This document shows, piece by piece, positions 1 to 9,272 of a stretch of DNA of 46,932 nt. Made by a program: the position numbers and the translations under genes. A model generated the notes under the pieces. The model saw only the letters and a program-made list of their open reading frames with translations, ran no database searches and had not been told where the DNA came from. Every line of letters begins with the position of its first letter. Position 1 is the stretch's first letter. The DNA lies in assembly GCA_014879835.1 (NCBI GenBank), contig JACSRJ010000204.1, positions 1-46,932 of the forward strand, written 5' to 3'. This DNA comes from Anaerolinea sp. (lineage in GTDB: Bacteria > Chloroflexota > Anaerolineae > Aggregatilineales > UBA2796).

Positions 1-5
1 CCTTT

Positions 6-34
6 TTGTAGGCCGTTCTTCCTGATCGTATACT
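6..34 (+). promoter_or_regulatory. possible sigma-A promoter for glgB
   Basis: TTGTAG at 6-11 and TATACT at 29-34 are separated by 17 bp. Only the first three bases of the -35 match consensus, while the -10 matches 5 of 6. Transcription would begin about 41, some 30 bases before glgB. The same TTGTAG/TATACT pair with an 18 bp spacer stands before the aldehyde dehydrogenase at 21460-21489, which slightly strengthens the call. The window edge hides what lies upstream, so glgB may instead belong to an operon that starts earlier. Confidence 0.3.
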
Positions 35-70
35 TACCCTAACTGTCCGCTGAACCCGATTCACCTAGGG

Positions 71-2275
71 ATGCACGTTATGACTGCTGAACTTTCCCCC
101 GAAACCATTGATGCGTTCATGTATGCCTCACACGGTGCGCCTTTTGATGTTCTGGGTGCGCATCCTGTGGGCAAGGGAAGTACCGCCATTCGGGCCATTC
201 AGACTGCCTATAAAAGCCTTGCGGTGGTTGAGGAGCCGTCTGGAACACGCCATGAAATGTCCCGTCTGCATGACCAAGGCTTTTGGGAGGTGACACTCAG
301 CACCCCCCTCGACAAACTCAAATACCACTTTGAAGGTGAGACCTATGAAGGGCAAAAGGCATCTTTTCCTGATCCCTATGTGTTCCCACGCAGCCTCACC
401 GATTTTGATCTCTACCTTCTGGGTGAAGGCACTCACCTCGAATCTCATACCAAACTGGGCGCCCATTTGGTAGAGGTGGAAGGGATCAAAGGCGTTCGTT
501 TTGCGCTTTGGGCCCCAAACGCCCAACGGGTTGCAGTGGTGGGCAATTTCAACCGTTGGGATGCTAGGGTAAACCCGATGCGGCAGGTGGGGAACGGCTT
601 CTGGGAACTTTTTATGCCCAATTTAGGGGAAGGCGAAATCTACAAGTTCGACATCCTCTCACGTTTTAACGACTACCGCATCCAGAAATCCGATCCCTAT
701 GGATTTACCTCAGAAATGCGCCCCAAGACGGCTTCGGTGGTGTGTGACCTGAGCAAGTACACTTGGCATGACGACGAATGGATCGCAGCGCGGGCTGAGA
801 AAAACGGCTTGAAGGCCCCGATCTGCATCTACGAAGTACATCTAGGATCATGGCGCAAACGCCCCGAAGGTACATGGATGACCTACCGTGATATGGCCCA
901 TGAATTGGTGGGTTATGTCAAAGATATGGGGTTCACCCATATCGAACTGATGCCTGTTGCAGAGCATCCTCTTGACGCCTCATGGGGGTATCAGGTGACC
1001 GGTTATTTTGCCCCTACCAGTCGCTATGGAACCCCTGAGGATTTCATGTATTTTGTGGATCAGTGCCATCAGAACGGGATCGGGGTGATCCTCGACTGGG
1101 TTCCGGCCCACTTCCCCAAAGATGGCCACGCCCTCAGCTACTTTGACGGCACCCACCTTTATGAACACGCTGACTCCCGTCAGGGGGAACACCCCGACTG
1201 GGGCACCTTGATCTTTAATTTTGGGCGTAACGAGGTGCGGAACTTCCTGCTTTCCAACGCCCTTTTCTGGCTCGAAAAATATCACATCGACGGGCTGCGG
1301 GTGGACGCGGTTTCCTCGATGCTTTACCTCGATTTCTCCCGCAAACAGGGAGAGTGGATTCCCAACCAGTATGGGAGCAACGAAAATCTCGACGCGATTG
1401 CATTCTTGAAGTCCTTTAATGAGATCGTCCATGAGAAGATTCCCGGTGCGATCACGGTAGCAGAAGAATCAACGGCGTGGTCGATGGTCTCCCGACCCAC
1501 CTATGTGGGCGGTCTGGGGTTCACCTATAAGTGGAACATGGGCTGGATGCATGACACCCTCAAGTACATCAGCAAGGACCCGGTCTATCGCCGCTGGGAA
1601 CATAACTTGCTCACCTTCTCGATGCTTTATGCCTTTAGCGAGAATTTTGTACTTTCGCTCTCCCACGATGAAGTGGTTCACATGAAAGGCTCACTGATCC
1701 AAAAAATCGCGGGGGACTGGTGGCAGAAGTTTGCGACCATGCGTCTCTTGTTTGGTTATCAATACACCCACCCCGGCAAAAAACTGAACTTTATGGGGCA
1801 GGAATTTGGGCAGTGGAACGAGTGGAGCGAAGCCCGCGATCTGGATTGGTATCTGCTCAGTTTGCCTACCCATACCAGCTTGCAAAACTGGGTGCGTGAC
1901 CTGAATCGGTTCTATCGCTCGCAACCGGCGCTTTTTGAGCAGGATTTTGACTGGACGGGTTTTAAGTGGATCAATCCCAACGACTCCGATAACAGCATCT
2001 TCAGTTATGTGCGTTATGCCCTTGATCCCCAAGAGTTTCTGGTGATGGTGATCAACTTCACCCCGGTGCCCCGCTATGATTATGAGATTGGGGTTCCCGA
2101 AGGGGGCTTTTACAAGGAAATGCTCAACAGCGATTCCTCTTACTATGGAGGGGGGAACGTGGGCAACGCAGGTGGGGTTCATGCTCAACCCATGCGTTGG
2201 GGCGAGTTTTCGCACCGGATTTCAATCACCGTTCCACCCCTTAGCATCAGTATCTTTAAACTGCAACGGGATTGA
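71..2275 (+). CDS. glgB: 1,4-alpha-glucan branching enzyme GlgB
   Basis: Cytosolic enzyme that introduces alpha-1,6 branches into glycogen by cutting an alpha-1,4 chain and transferring the piece (EC 2.4.1.18, GH13). The 734-residue product has the full-length two-module form: an N-terminal carbohydrate-binding region (about 30-110), a second CBM48 domain (about 125-215), the GH13 barrel (about 250-600) and a C-terminal beta domain. The catalytic residues are visible: nucleophile Asp412 in GLRVDAV, general acid Glu465 in VAEES and Asp533 in SHDEVVH. The motif MGQEFGQWNEW is typical of GlgB. A second ATG three codons in (80) is an equally plausible start, since a TAGGG lies directly before 71. 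No other glycogen genes are in view; the next gene is an unrelated secreted peptidase 6 bases downstream. Confidence 0.96.
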   Translation: MHVMTAELSPETIDAFMYASHGAPFDVLGAHPVGKGSTAIRAIQTAYKSLAVVEEPSGTRHEMSRLHDQGFWEVTLSTPLDKLKYHFEGETYEGQKASFPDPYVFPRSLTDFDLYLLGEGTHLESHTKLGAHLVEVEGIKGVRFALWAPNAQRVAVVGNFNRWDARVNPMRQVGNGFWELFMPNLGEGEIYKFDILSRFNDYRIQKSDPYGFTSEMRPKTASVVCDLSKYTWHDDEWIAARAEKNGLKAPICIYEVHLGSWRKRPEGTWMTYRDMAHELVGYVKDMGFTHIELMPVAEHPLDASWGYQVTGYFAPTSRYGTPEDFMYFVDQCHQNGIGVILDWVPAHFPKDGHALSYFDGTHLYEHADSRQGEHPDWGTLIFNFGRNEVRNFLLSNALFWLEKYHIDGLRVDAVSSMLYLDFSRKQGEWIPNQYGSNENLDAIAFLKSFNEIVHEKIPGAITVAEESTAWSMVSRPTYVGGLGFTYKWNMGWMHDTLKYISKDPVYRRWEHNLLTFSMLYAFSENFVLSLSHDEVVHMKGSLIQKIAGDWWQKFATMRLLFGYQYTHPGKKLNFMGQEFGQWNEWSEARDLDWYLLSLPTHTSLQNWVRDLNRFYRSQPALFEQDFDWTGFKWINPNDSDNSIFSYVRYALDPQEFLVMVINFTPVPRYDYEIGVPEGGFYKEMLNSDSSYYGGGNVGNAGGVHAQPMRWGEFSHRISITVPPLSISIFKLQRD

Positions 2276-2281
2276 GTCTTG

Positions 2282-3748
2282 ATGAAACTGACGCTCAAAA
2301 AAGGGCGAGAGGTGCGCCTTCTCGCTCTGATCTTGTTCGTGATCACCACAGCGATTGGGCTGATCCCCCCAACCGCAATGGCCCAAAGCGTTTCGCTCCC
2401 GCCGCTGCCTGACCCGGCCCTGCTTACTGATCCGGTCTTTGCCCGTCCCGGCTACGCTCAGGTGGCGCTGCCCTTCGCCGGACGCACCCGATACCTGCTA
2501 TCAGTGGAGATCAACCCTGCCCAAGGGCTTCTTTACGGCCGGGCGCGGGTGCTGTTTGTAAATCGCACGGGAGGGACGCTCTCAAGTGTGATTTTCCGGT
2601 TGTACCCCAACCATCCTGTTCACGGCAATCGTCAGATGAAGATTAACAGTGTGCAGGTCAACGGCGCGGCCGCAGCCGGAAACGTGCTTGATCCAGAGGG
2701 GACGGTCTATGAGGTGCCTTTGTCCTCGGCGATCCCGTCTGGAAGCGGGGTCACCTTCGATTTTGAGTACACCATCTCCCTGCCGGGTGGATCATTTTAT
2801 TACCTGAGTGAGCCGCTGCCGCTGGTAGCGGTCTATGACTACTCCGGTTGGCGGCAGGAAGTGGCCACCAAAGGGCTGGATTATGCTTACAATGAGTCCG
2901 CCCTCTTTGCGGTCAACTTGCGCGCTCCTACCGAGGCTCAAACCCGCTTTGTAGGTGCGCTCAAAGGTGCGGTTGATAACCTTGATGGAACGACCACTTA
3001 CACCATCGTCACAGGGCCAGTGCGCAATTTTGTGATCATTCAGGCCCGCGGATGGGGATCGTTTGAATTGAATGCGGCCGTACCAATCCATGTGCTTTAC
3101 AGCGGCGATCTATCAGTGGCCCAGCAGATCGGCGAGATTGCGGTCAACGCCTTCAACTACTTCGATGCCAACTTTGGGGCTTACCCCTATGCCGCCTTTG
3201 ATCTGGTGGTGATGCGCTTTCCCAGTGGCGGTGAAGAATACCCTTCACTGGTTTTTGTGAACAACGCTGAAGGGTTCCGCTATCGACGATTCATCACCGC
3301 CCATGAAGTCGCACATCAGTGGTTTTATGGGATCGCGGGCAATGACATCCTGCGGAATGCGTGGCTGGATGAGAGTTTGGTGCAGGTGGCTTCCTACCTG
3401 ATGTACCTCAAAACACAGTATGGCTCTGTCAATGCAGCGGAGGAATACTGGACTCATGTGATGACATGGTACAACCGGATTCAAGTGGTGCGCCCGATCA
3501 ATACCGCTCTAGAAGACTTCACCGACTTCGCCGACTATATGAGTACGATCTATGGTGGTGGGGCGGTCTTTATGCGCGAGCTGGCAGAGACAATGGGGGT
3601 TGATGCTTTCATCGCGGGCTTGGGGGACTACGTGCGGGCGGTCAATCTTGAGATCGGGTCACCTTGTGGCTTTTATTTCGCCATGCAAAACCGGGCCACG
3701 GTTGATTTGCGTTCGATGTTCCGAGATCGGGTTGGGATCACCTGCTAG
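2282..3748 (+). CDS. secreted M1-family-like zinc metallopeptidase
   Basis: Probable secreted aminopeptidase-type zinc enzyme of the gluzincin clan. An N-terminal signal peptide ends near TAMAQS at about residue 35. A beta-rich N-terminal domain follows, as in M1 enzymes. The zinc site is complete: H341-E342-x-x-H345 in HEVAHQWF, with the third ligand Glu364 in WLDESL, the spacing expected for HExxH-x18-E. The protein (488 residues) is shorter than full-size aminopeptidase N and lacks the large helical C-terminal domain. The ATG at 2282 is preferred over an in-frame TTG at 2279; both are within 6 bases of the glgB stop, suggesting read-through transcription. Substrate is unknown. Two further secreted metallopeptidases converge on it from the other strand. 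Confidence 0.85.
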   Translation: MKLTLKKGREVRLLALILFVITTAIGLIPPTAMAQSVSLPPLPDPALLTDPVFARPGYAQVALPFAGRTRYLLSVEINPAQGLLYGRARVLFVNRTGGTLSSVIFRLYPNHPVHGNRQMKINSVQVNGAAAAGNVLDPEGTVYEVPLSSAIPSGSGVTFDFEYTISLPGGSFYYLSEPLPLVAVYDYSGWRQEVATKGLDYAYNESALFAVNLRAPTEAQTRFVGALKGAVDNLDGTTTYTIVTGPVRNFVIIQARGWGSFELNAAVPIHVLYSGDLSVAQQIGEIAVNAFNYFDANFGAYPYAAFDLVVMRFPSGGEEYPSLVFVNNAEGFRYRRFITAHEVAHQWFYGIAGNDILRNAWLDESLVQVASYLMYLKTQYGSVNAAEEYWTHVMTWYNRIQVVRPINTALEDFTDFADYMSTIYGGGAVFMRELAETMGVDAFIAGLGDYVRAVNLEIGSPCGFYFAMQNRATVDLRSMFRDRVGITC

Positions 3749-3757
3749 GCGACTCAT

Positions 3758-3790
3758 GGCCTCAGCCCCATATCGTGTAGGGCTGAGGCC
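3758..3790. terminator. bidirectional hairpin between convergent genes
   Basis: An 11 bp perfect inverted repeat (GGCCTCAGCCC / GGGCTGAGGCC) encloses an 11-base loop. It lies in the 63-base gap between the convergent M1-like and peptidase-MA genes. There is no clear T tract on either side, so factor-independent termination is likely but not certain. Confidence 0.6.
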
Positions 3791-3811
3791 TGTCCCTGAT
3801 AACCCTAACCT

Positions 3812-5074
3812 TTAGGGTTTAGGCGTCCGAGTCGGCTCGTATGTGGGTGAGGGGAAAAAGAACAGCGTCGGTGAGGGAACAGGTGAGGGCGCAACCGGAT
3901 TGGCCGCACCTAACCATGTACGGAAAGCGGTTTCCATGTCAATGAAGCTGAGGTTGGTCACAGTCTCCAGCGCATTTTTCCAGCCCCGTCCCTGATCAAC
4001 CAATACCCACACTAACCGGTGTGCGTCCGGCCCGTAGGTTTCTTCTAGCCACACCCAGAAGGCAAAGCCAATGTCATAAGCATCACGGGCAAAAGCGCCG
4101 CGTGCACTGGGGCCCCCAGCTTGAAGTGAAGGCAGAGTGCCATCAGCCGCCATCTGGCGCACCCGGCGCAGCATCCGGTCTTGACCAGTAACCTCAAAGA
4201 AGGTGGCGTTACCTTCAAAGAACCAGAAATCGCCGGTGGCTCCACCATTGGCATACTGGTACAGATGACCAACCTCATGAGTCACGGTGTTGTAGGCGGT
4301 TTCCTCGGGCCCATATTCCCAAAAATACATCTGCGCCGTGCCCGCCCAAGTATCATCGGTGCGTCCAGCGATCCGGGTGGAAACGCCGCCGCTGCTTGCC
4401 ACTGTACCTACGCGGGGAGACCACTCTTCCCACGTATCATAACTGGCATAAATGATCGCACGGGGCACATACCCCAAAGGATTGGCCCAGCGGCGTTTGA
4501 AGGTATCACGCATCTGCTTCATGGCGTCAACGGTCATTTGCCCGATTTCGTCAGGTACCCCTTCTTCCCAGAAAACAATGATGTCTTCCGATTCAAGTCG
4601 TCCCCATTTGCGGGTGTTGTCTTCGTATTCGGCAAAAGCCCGAGCGGTTTCAAAGGAATTGCCCGCTTCGTCAGTCAGAATCCACCAGTACTCTACCTGA
4701 ACCCACTGAGGAACCTGAATCCGTTCGACAACCGCCGTGGCTCCATTACCTGCTTCATTGGCCTTGCCAATCGCACGCACCCGTGAAGTTTCGGGGGAAT
4801 GACGGAAAAACGCAGTGGCGGAAGTGATCTTTCCCCCAGTGCTTTCAGCTTCAATATCGAAGGTGAAGCCAGTGGGATAGTTGCTGGTGAAGTTCATCTT
4901 GGAGACCGTCCATGTGGCCTTACCACCGTTGCCTTCCGGGGTTGCCGGCTGGGTGGGGGTAGGGGCATCACTGCCCAAAGCCACCGAGGGTATGCCTCCT
5001 AAAACGCCTGAAACGATCAGCATCAACGCCAACGCGCTGATCAGAACTGAGGTGAAAATCCGAGAACGCAACAT
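3812..5074 (-). CDS. secreted peptidase-MA-like metallopeptidase (paralogue 2)
   Basis: Exported putative zinc protease of 420 residues. The start at 5074 was chosen because GAAGGAAGG stands 4 bases before it and a signal peptide follows at once; a longer frame from 5128 would overlap the upstream gene. An Ig-like beta region (about 50-150) precedes the protease domain. HEVGH gives H266, E267 and H270, and FFEGNATFF supplies a likely third ligand, Glu287. The C-terminus is Pro/Thr/Ser-rich and ends with FFFPSPTYEPTRTPKP, closely resembling the tail of the neighbouring paralogue at 5097-6332, which lies 22 bases upstream in the same direction. They are probably co-transcribed products of a tandem duplication that have diverged strongly. 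The substrate is not predictable from sequence. Confidence 0.75.
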   Translation of the reverse strand: MLRSRIFTSVLISALALMLIVSGVLGGIPSVALGSDAPTPTQPATPEGNGGKATWTVSKMNFTSNYPTGFTFDIEAESTGGKITSATAFFRHSPETSRVRAIGKANEAGNGATAVVERIQVPQWVQVEYWWILTDEAGNSFETARAFAEYEDNTRKWGRLESEDIIVFWEEGVPDEIGQMTVDAMKQMRDTFKRRWANPLGYVPRAIIYASYDTWEEWSPRVGTVASSGGVSTRIAGRTDDTWAGTAQMYFWEYGPEETAYNTVTHEVGHLYQYANGGATGDFWFFEGNATFFEVTGQDRMLRRVRQMAADGTLPSLQAGGPSARGAFARDAYDIGFAFWVWLEETYGPDAHRLVWVLVDQGRGWKNALETVTNLSFIDMETAFRTWLGAANPVAPSPVPSPTLFFFPSPTYEPTRTPKP

Positions 5075-5096
5075 GAAACCTTCCTTCAAGTGATGG

Positions 5097-6332
5097 TTAA
5101 TTCGACCGCCGAACTGGCGTCGGTTCATAGGTTGGGGTGGGTGGAAAGATAATGCTCAAAGTGGGCGTGGGTACAATCGTCGGTGGGGGATCAAATGCCC
5201 CCAGCCACTCACGCCACCCCAGTTCAAAGTCCTCAATGCTTACGCCCACATGGGCTTCGAGGGCCGTATAGAACTTTTTGCCCTCGCGCACCTGCTCCAG
5301 AATCTTACCGAGACTGTCCTCGCCCCAGCCTTCGTAAAGGTAGCTGACCAGTGAGGCAGCCTGAGCGTACCACTCCGCGGTTTTGCGGCTGTTGTTGCGC
5401 TCTTCTACCGCAACTTTATCCAACAAAGAGAGGCGATCCAGTTTGCCCTGTGAGGCCAGATCGCGGGCTAGCTCGAGTTCCTCGTCCAGTCCTTCAAACT
5501 CGTTGTTGGTTGCCTGACCTTCGTTGAACCAGCGGGGAACAGACTCACTGCGCCCATCAAGCCAGTCGTTAAGGAAAGCATGGGCCAGCTCGTGAGGCAG
5601 CACCTGCCGCATCACAAAACGCTCCTGACCGGGAATCAGCCACTGCACGGTGAGACTGCCAAAGGTGACCCCGGCATACCAATCGCGACAGCTACCGGGT
5701 GAGAACAATGAACAGAAGCCCTCCTGATCATTGTACACAATAATGCGCAGTTCATCTTCTGGGACAAAGCCGGTTTTCTTGCTCACAAACTCATAACCGC
5801 GTTTTGCCAAGTCAAGCAGTTCTTCACCGAACGCTTCGTCCTGATCATACCAATAGACCGCGATCTTGTCGGTGCTGAGTTTATTCCAGTCATGGGTATT
5901 GTCGGTGATCTCCCCTTTCTCACGCGGGGTGAGATGAATGTTGCCCGCATCATCGGTCAGTTCCCAACGATACCAGATGATCTGGAAAGGGGGAGTGGTC
6001 TCAAAACGGGTGAACCACACATAGCGTAATTCAACCGTTTGACCGGGGATGAAGTTCTCAACCCGCACGGCAGTACTCGCGCCTGTAGCGCGGGGCTGGT
6101 AAATCAAACGCGCTTTGGTGATCTTGCCTTCCGAGATGCGCAGGCGCACATTAAAGGTCATAGAGCGCCGAAACACACTCTGGGTAGATTGACTGACCAC
6201 CGTTACCACAGGTTTGTTTTTGCCGTCCTGTGCTTGCACGACCATATCAGGGCGCACTGCCCATGCGCCCACCGCAAACCCCATGAGGGCGATCAGAAAC
6301 ATCGAAATCAGACCGAATCGCAAACGTGACAT
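5097..6332 (-). CDS. secreted peptidase-MA-like metallopeptidase (paralogue 1)
   Basis: Exported putative zinc protease of 411 residues and first gene of a two-gene unit. An N-terminal signal or anchor helix (about 5-28) is followed by a beta-sandwich region containing YRWELTDDAGN, equivalent to the WWILTDEAGN of its neighbour. The active site shows H247-E248-x-x-H251 in HELAH and Glu271 in WFNEGQA, the gluzincin arrangement of the peptidase MA family. The tail has PTPTLSIIFPPTPTYEPT, a Pro/Thr run interrupted by a short hydrophobic patch. A possible -10 (TATACT on the minus strand, within 6365-6375) lies upstream. It may act on cell-surface or extracellular protein; that is inference. Confidence 0.77.
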   Translation of the reverse strand: MSRLRFGLISMFLIALMGFAVGAWAVRPDMVVQAQDGKNKPVVTVVSQSTQSVFRRSMTFNVRLRISEGKITKARLIYQPRATGASTAVRVENFIPGQTVELRYVWFTRFETTPPFQIIWYRWELTDDAGNIHLTPREKGEITDNTHDWNKLSTDKIAVYWYDQDEAFGEELLDLAKRGYEFVSKKTGFVPEDELRIIVYNDQEGFCSLFSPGSCRDWYAGVTFGSLTVQWLIPGQERFVMRQVLPHELAHAFLNDWLDGRSESVPRWFNEGQATNNEFEGLDEELELARDLASQGKLDRLSLLDKVAVEERNNSRKTAEWYAQAASLVSYLYEGWGEDSLGKILEQVREGKKFYTALEAHVGVSIEDFELGWREWLGAFDPPPTIVPTPTLSIIFPPTPTYEPTPVRRSN

Positions 6333-6442
6333 AAGACTCAGGCTCCCTCAATCATGAGAATAAGTATAGTGGAGTTCTGAAGCGGTTCGGTATCAAGATT
6401 TGATGAGAGCGTTAAAAGCTCCACAAGGGCGTTGTGTTTCTC

Positions 6443-7006
6443 TTATTCTGGTGGTTCAGGTAGGTTGAAATGCTGGTTCAGAAAAGCGGTGAAGTCGAGT
6501 CCGCCCGGTGAATGCCCCCAATGGGTGAGCAGCGCAGCGGCCTCACTGCGATGCTGAGTTCCGTGATTGACCAAGTGCACCAAGCAGTGCCATAAAACCC
6601 GTTCACGCAAGATATTTCCGGGGATCAGGTAGCGCACCAGCCCGTTCAGATCAGAGTCGCGCAGCCCAGCGAGATATGCCCGCAGGGCCGTTTCTTCCTC
6701 TTGCCATCGGGACTTTAGGGTCTCCAAAGTGGGCAGATCGCTTTCGGTCAGGTCGTCATGTTCCCACATCGTTGCTGGGGTAATAGAGGTCGCGGTGGTC
6801 AGATATTCTGGGGCGACAAACCGATGCTGGAAACTCAACCGCCACGCCCACATCGCATCTACCAGATGGATCAGGGTCGGGCGCAAACAGCCAAAACTGG
6901 TTATGGTGGTGTACTGTGCCTCACTCACCTTCCCAGCAGTGTCCAGAATGCGTCGATCTGCCCAGAAGTTATACTCATACAGGAGCTTGATCTCGTCGAT
7001 TTTCAT
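6443..7006 (-). CDS. DinB-like four-helix protein
   Basis: Member of the DinB/YfiT-like putative metalloenzyme superfamily (four-helix bundles, often with a metal bound by three His; many act as thiol-dependent transferases). The opening LLYEYNFWADRRIL is the usual first helix. His residues in LIHLVDAMW, WHCLVHLVNHGTQH and the helix that follows are candidate metal ligands. I start at 7006, giving 187 residues with the family's typical N-terminus. A longer frame from 7090 would add 28 atypical residues and overlap the upstream metallophosphoesterase gene by 23 bases. The two genes are probably co-transcribed. Substrate unknown; a second DinB-like gene is at 30430-30993. Confidence 0.75.
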   Translation of the reverse strand: MKIDEIKLLYEYNFWADRRILDTAGKVSEAQYTTITSFGCLRPTLIHLVDAMWAWRLSFQHRFVAPEYLTTATSITPATMWEHDDLTESDLPTLETLKSRWQEEETALRAYLAGLRDSDLNGLVRYLIPGNILRERVLWHCLVHLVNHGTQHRSEAAALLTHWGHSPGGLDFTAFLNQHFNLPEPPE

Positions 7007-7067
7007 TTTGGGGATAGCCTCATCCTTGAGAGCCTGATTTAGGATAGACGTTAGGCATTTGGCTTGA

Positions 7068-7820
7068 TTAGGATTCAGGCAGCTTGTCAAACCATTCCTG
7101 AAGAAAGGTGCAGTCTGGGTAATTTACCATGCGCGCTGCTTCCACATACGCCTGCCAATCGAAGGGGACTTCCCGAAAATTGACTTGAACTTCCCCCCCA
7201 TCAAAATCGACCAGTGCGTAGTATGCGAAGCGCAGATCGCGGGAGAGTCCCACACTGCCGGGGTTGATCACGCGCCACGGGACAAGCGCACGATCCATTC
7301 GTCGATGGGTGTGTCCTCCAAAACCAAGCCGGCCCTCACGATCCGCAAAAAAATCGAGCACTTCATCATCTGGGGTTTCGGGGAACATCATCCCTTCATC
7401 GTCACCGGGGACGCCGTGATAGCCGATTACCCAACCATAAGAGGGCACTTGGAGTTCGATCTCGTGCCGCATTCCACGCAAAAATTCATACTGGTCAAAA
7501 CTGAGGCGCTCCAACGCCCAACTGTAGACTGCCTCGCGTCGGCGCAGGTTTTCCGGGTGTTGGGCATACGTTTCGGTGGTGGCAACGGGCGTTTTGCCCC
7601 GCTGCCCGGTCACCAAATAACGATCCGTGTTACCCTGCACAAAGGCGGCATTGGGCAGGGCTTGTAACTGGGACACACACTCCGCGGGGAATGCCCCATG
7701 CGCTGCAAGATCACCCAAAACCCAGTGCTGATCTGCCCCCCCTTGGGATTGAAGATCCCGGAGCACCGCTTCCAGCGCTGGAAGGTTCCCATGAATATCG
7801 GTCAAAACTGCAAGACGCAT
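7068..7820 (-). CDS. calcineurin-like metallophosphoesterase (YfcE/ApaH-like)
   Basis: Two-metal phosphoesterase of 250 residues. The classical motif blocks are present in order: DIHGN near residue 8-12, GDLAAHG, GNTDRY (the GNHE block with Asp in place of His-Glu), the lone His in GYHGVPGD, and GHTH followed by INPGSVG at the end. This set matches small bacterial phosphodiesterases that hydrolyse cyclic or short nucleotide phosphodiesters; the exact substrate cannot be read. ATG at 7820 is preceded by AAAGGAGAGG; a TTG one codon upstream is less likely. It is divergent from the gene at 7944. Confidence 0.85.
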   Translation of the reverse strand: MRLAVLTDIHGNLPALEAVLRDLQSQGGADQHWVLGDLAAHGAFPAECVSQLQALPNAAFVQGNTDRYLVTGQRGKTPVATTETYAQHPENLRRREAVYSWALERLSFDQYEFLRGMRHEIELQVPSYGWVIGYHGVPGDDEGMMFPETPDDEVLDFFADREGRLGFGGHTHRRMDRALVPWRVINPGSVGLSRDLRFAYYALVDFDGGEVQVNFREVPFDWQAYVEAARMVNYPDCTFLQEWFDKLPES

Positions 7821-7837
7821 CAAAAATGACCTCTCCT

Positions 7838-7866
7838 TTGGGTTACAGTGGCACTGAGTCTATAAT
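7838..7866 (+). promoter_or_regulatory. sigma-A-type promoter for the 7944 gene
   Basis: TTGGGT at 7838-7843 and a perfect TATAAT at 7861-7866 are separated by 17 bp. The predicted transcript starts about 7873, leaving a 70-base leader before the ATG at 7944. It sits in the short divergent region shared with the metallophosphoesterase gene. Confidence 0.55.
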
Positions 7867-7943
7867 AGAGATCAAGTGAAGGCAAACGAGGCGCACAAGC
7901 ATTACACAATTCTGCCTGTATGCCCGTCAAGAGGAGTTTGCGG

Positions 7944-9242
7944 ATGAAAGAACCTACCGCGCCTGCACCACCCAATTTCCCCGATGTTCTAGGCGCGATC
8001 ACGGGAGGGAGGCGGCTCATTCTGGACGCCCTGCATGTCGCCGCAGCGGTACGTCCTGCCGCGATTGAAGCCGGCAAAACCTTTGAAGTATTGGTCATCA
8101 TTCAAAATTGTCTAAACAACGATGTGGACGCCGTCCTGCGTTTGATCGTCCCGGACGCTGATATTGCCGGAAAAAAGAACACTTTTTCGACCAAAATCCT
8201 GAAACCTGTGCGGATCGGATTGCGCCCCGGTGAGACCGGTTATGCGAATCTGCCGCTGATTGTGACCCATCAGGCAAAACCGGGAGATAGTTACAAAGTC
8301 AGTGTAGAGGTGACGGTTGAACATAAAAACCGCCATCCTCAGCGCATCCGTGATGCAAGCGGCGGTGCGCCTTTCCACTGGGTGGACATTAACTCTGCCC
8401 GACTGCCCATCTTTGAACCCCTAAAAGGGTTGAACTATTCCGGGGACTCCGTTGGCAGGCCCACAGGCACCAGAGCAACCGTGGCCGCGCCTTTTCAGGT
8501 GCTGCCCCCTACCATCGCGGGGCTGCCGCCGGATCTGCGCCCGAATTTTGTATCCCTGTGGACAAACGTAGATTTTAAAGATGAGGCTGCACTCAGTAAG
8601 CAGGCAAAACCCGCCCTTGACGCGATCCTGCCCAAACTGACTCGGCACGCCTGCTTCATCCCCCTTCTGAAACAAGTTCAAAACAGCTTTACCGAAGCCG
8701 GTTATCGGCTTTGGGCGGGTGAGGCCGTGATGATCACCAAACTCCTGATCATGCTTCTGGAGATGGGATCACCGGTCACCTTTGGCACGGGCGAACCCAA
8801 AACACCACATTGGTATACCACCCTCAACGAGACCGCCGCCCGCCGCCCGTCTCTGGTGAAACCGGATCACCTTGAACAACTGCTGACCGAAGTTCTGTAC
8901 CCTGAGCTGATACGTGATGCAGGTATGTATGGTTTTTCCATGCTGGAGACCGTCGTTCAGGAGAGTTTTGGCAGCACTGAGGAGATCGAGCGGTTTCTGC
9001 AAGAAGTGGTCGATTCGCTCCAAAAGCACGAACCACCGCTTGATCTGAGCCGTGCCTATTTGCCTTTTGTGCTGGCCGGGATCGTCGCTAATAACCGGAT
9101 CACCCTTCAGGGTGAGAAGGCGAATGAGACGATCAGCTTGTTAGATTCAGCAATGCGTAAACGCGAAGATGAGCGCGATGAGTATACCCAGATGATCTTT
9201 GACATCGCCCAAGACTTGATCGAACGGGCCCTGTTGAGTTAA
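7944..9242 (+). CDS. uncharacterised two-domain protein, paralogue A
   Basis: I do not recognise this family. The 432-residue product opens with NFPDVLGAITGG and continues with a beta-rich region (about 40-150) that looks like an Ig or CARDB-type sandwich (KTFEVLVIIQN, a GLRPGETGY turn). A mainly helical C-terminal half follows, with SFTEAGYRLWAGEA, a YPELIRDAGMYG block and LDLSRAYLPFVLAGIVANNRI. It has no signal peptide or obvious membrane helix, so it is probably cytosolic. The next gene (9273) carries the same blocks in the same order, so these are tandem duplicates. Start at 7944 is set by GAGGAG 7 bases upstream rather than the ATG at 7920. It may share a transcript with the paralogue and possibly with homoserine dehydrogenase. 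Confidence 0.7.
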   Translation: MKEPTAPAPPNFPDVLGAITGGRRLILDALHVAAAVRPAAIEAGKTFEVLVIIQNCLNNDVDAVLRLIVPDADIAGKKNTFSTKILKPVRIGLRPGETGYANLPLIVTHQAKPGDSYKVSVEVTVEHKNRHPQRIRDASGGAPFHWVDINSARLPIFEPLKGLNYSGDSVGRPTGTRATVAAPFQVLPPTIAGLPPDLRPNFVSLWTNVDFKDEAALSKQAKPALDAILPKLTRHACFIPLLKQVQNSFTEAGYRLWAGEAVMITKLLIMLLEMGSPVTFGTGEPKTPHWYTTLNETAARRPSLVKPDHLEQLLTEVLYPELIRDAGMYGFSMLETVVQESFGSTEEIERFLQEVVDSLQKHEPPLDLSRAYLPFVLAGIVANNRITLQGEKANETISLLDSAMRKREDERDEYTQMIFDIAQDLIERALLS

Positions 9243-9272
9243 TCACAAGCTGCACTAGAGTCAGGGGACAAT

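Noticed and set aside
3800-3820. AACCCTAA/TTAGGGTT as a telomere-like repeat
   Set aside because: A single short inverted repeat at a gene end; more likely part of the termination region.
7006-7090. Longer N-terminus for the first DinB-like gene
   Set aside because: The added 28 residues are unlike the family and overlap the upstream gene; the family begins at the LLYEYNFW helix.
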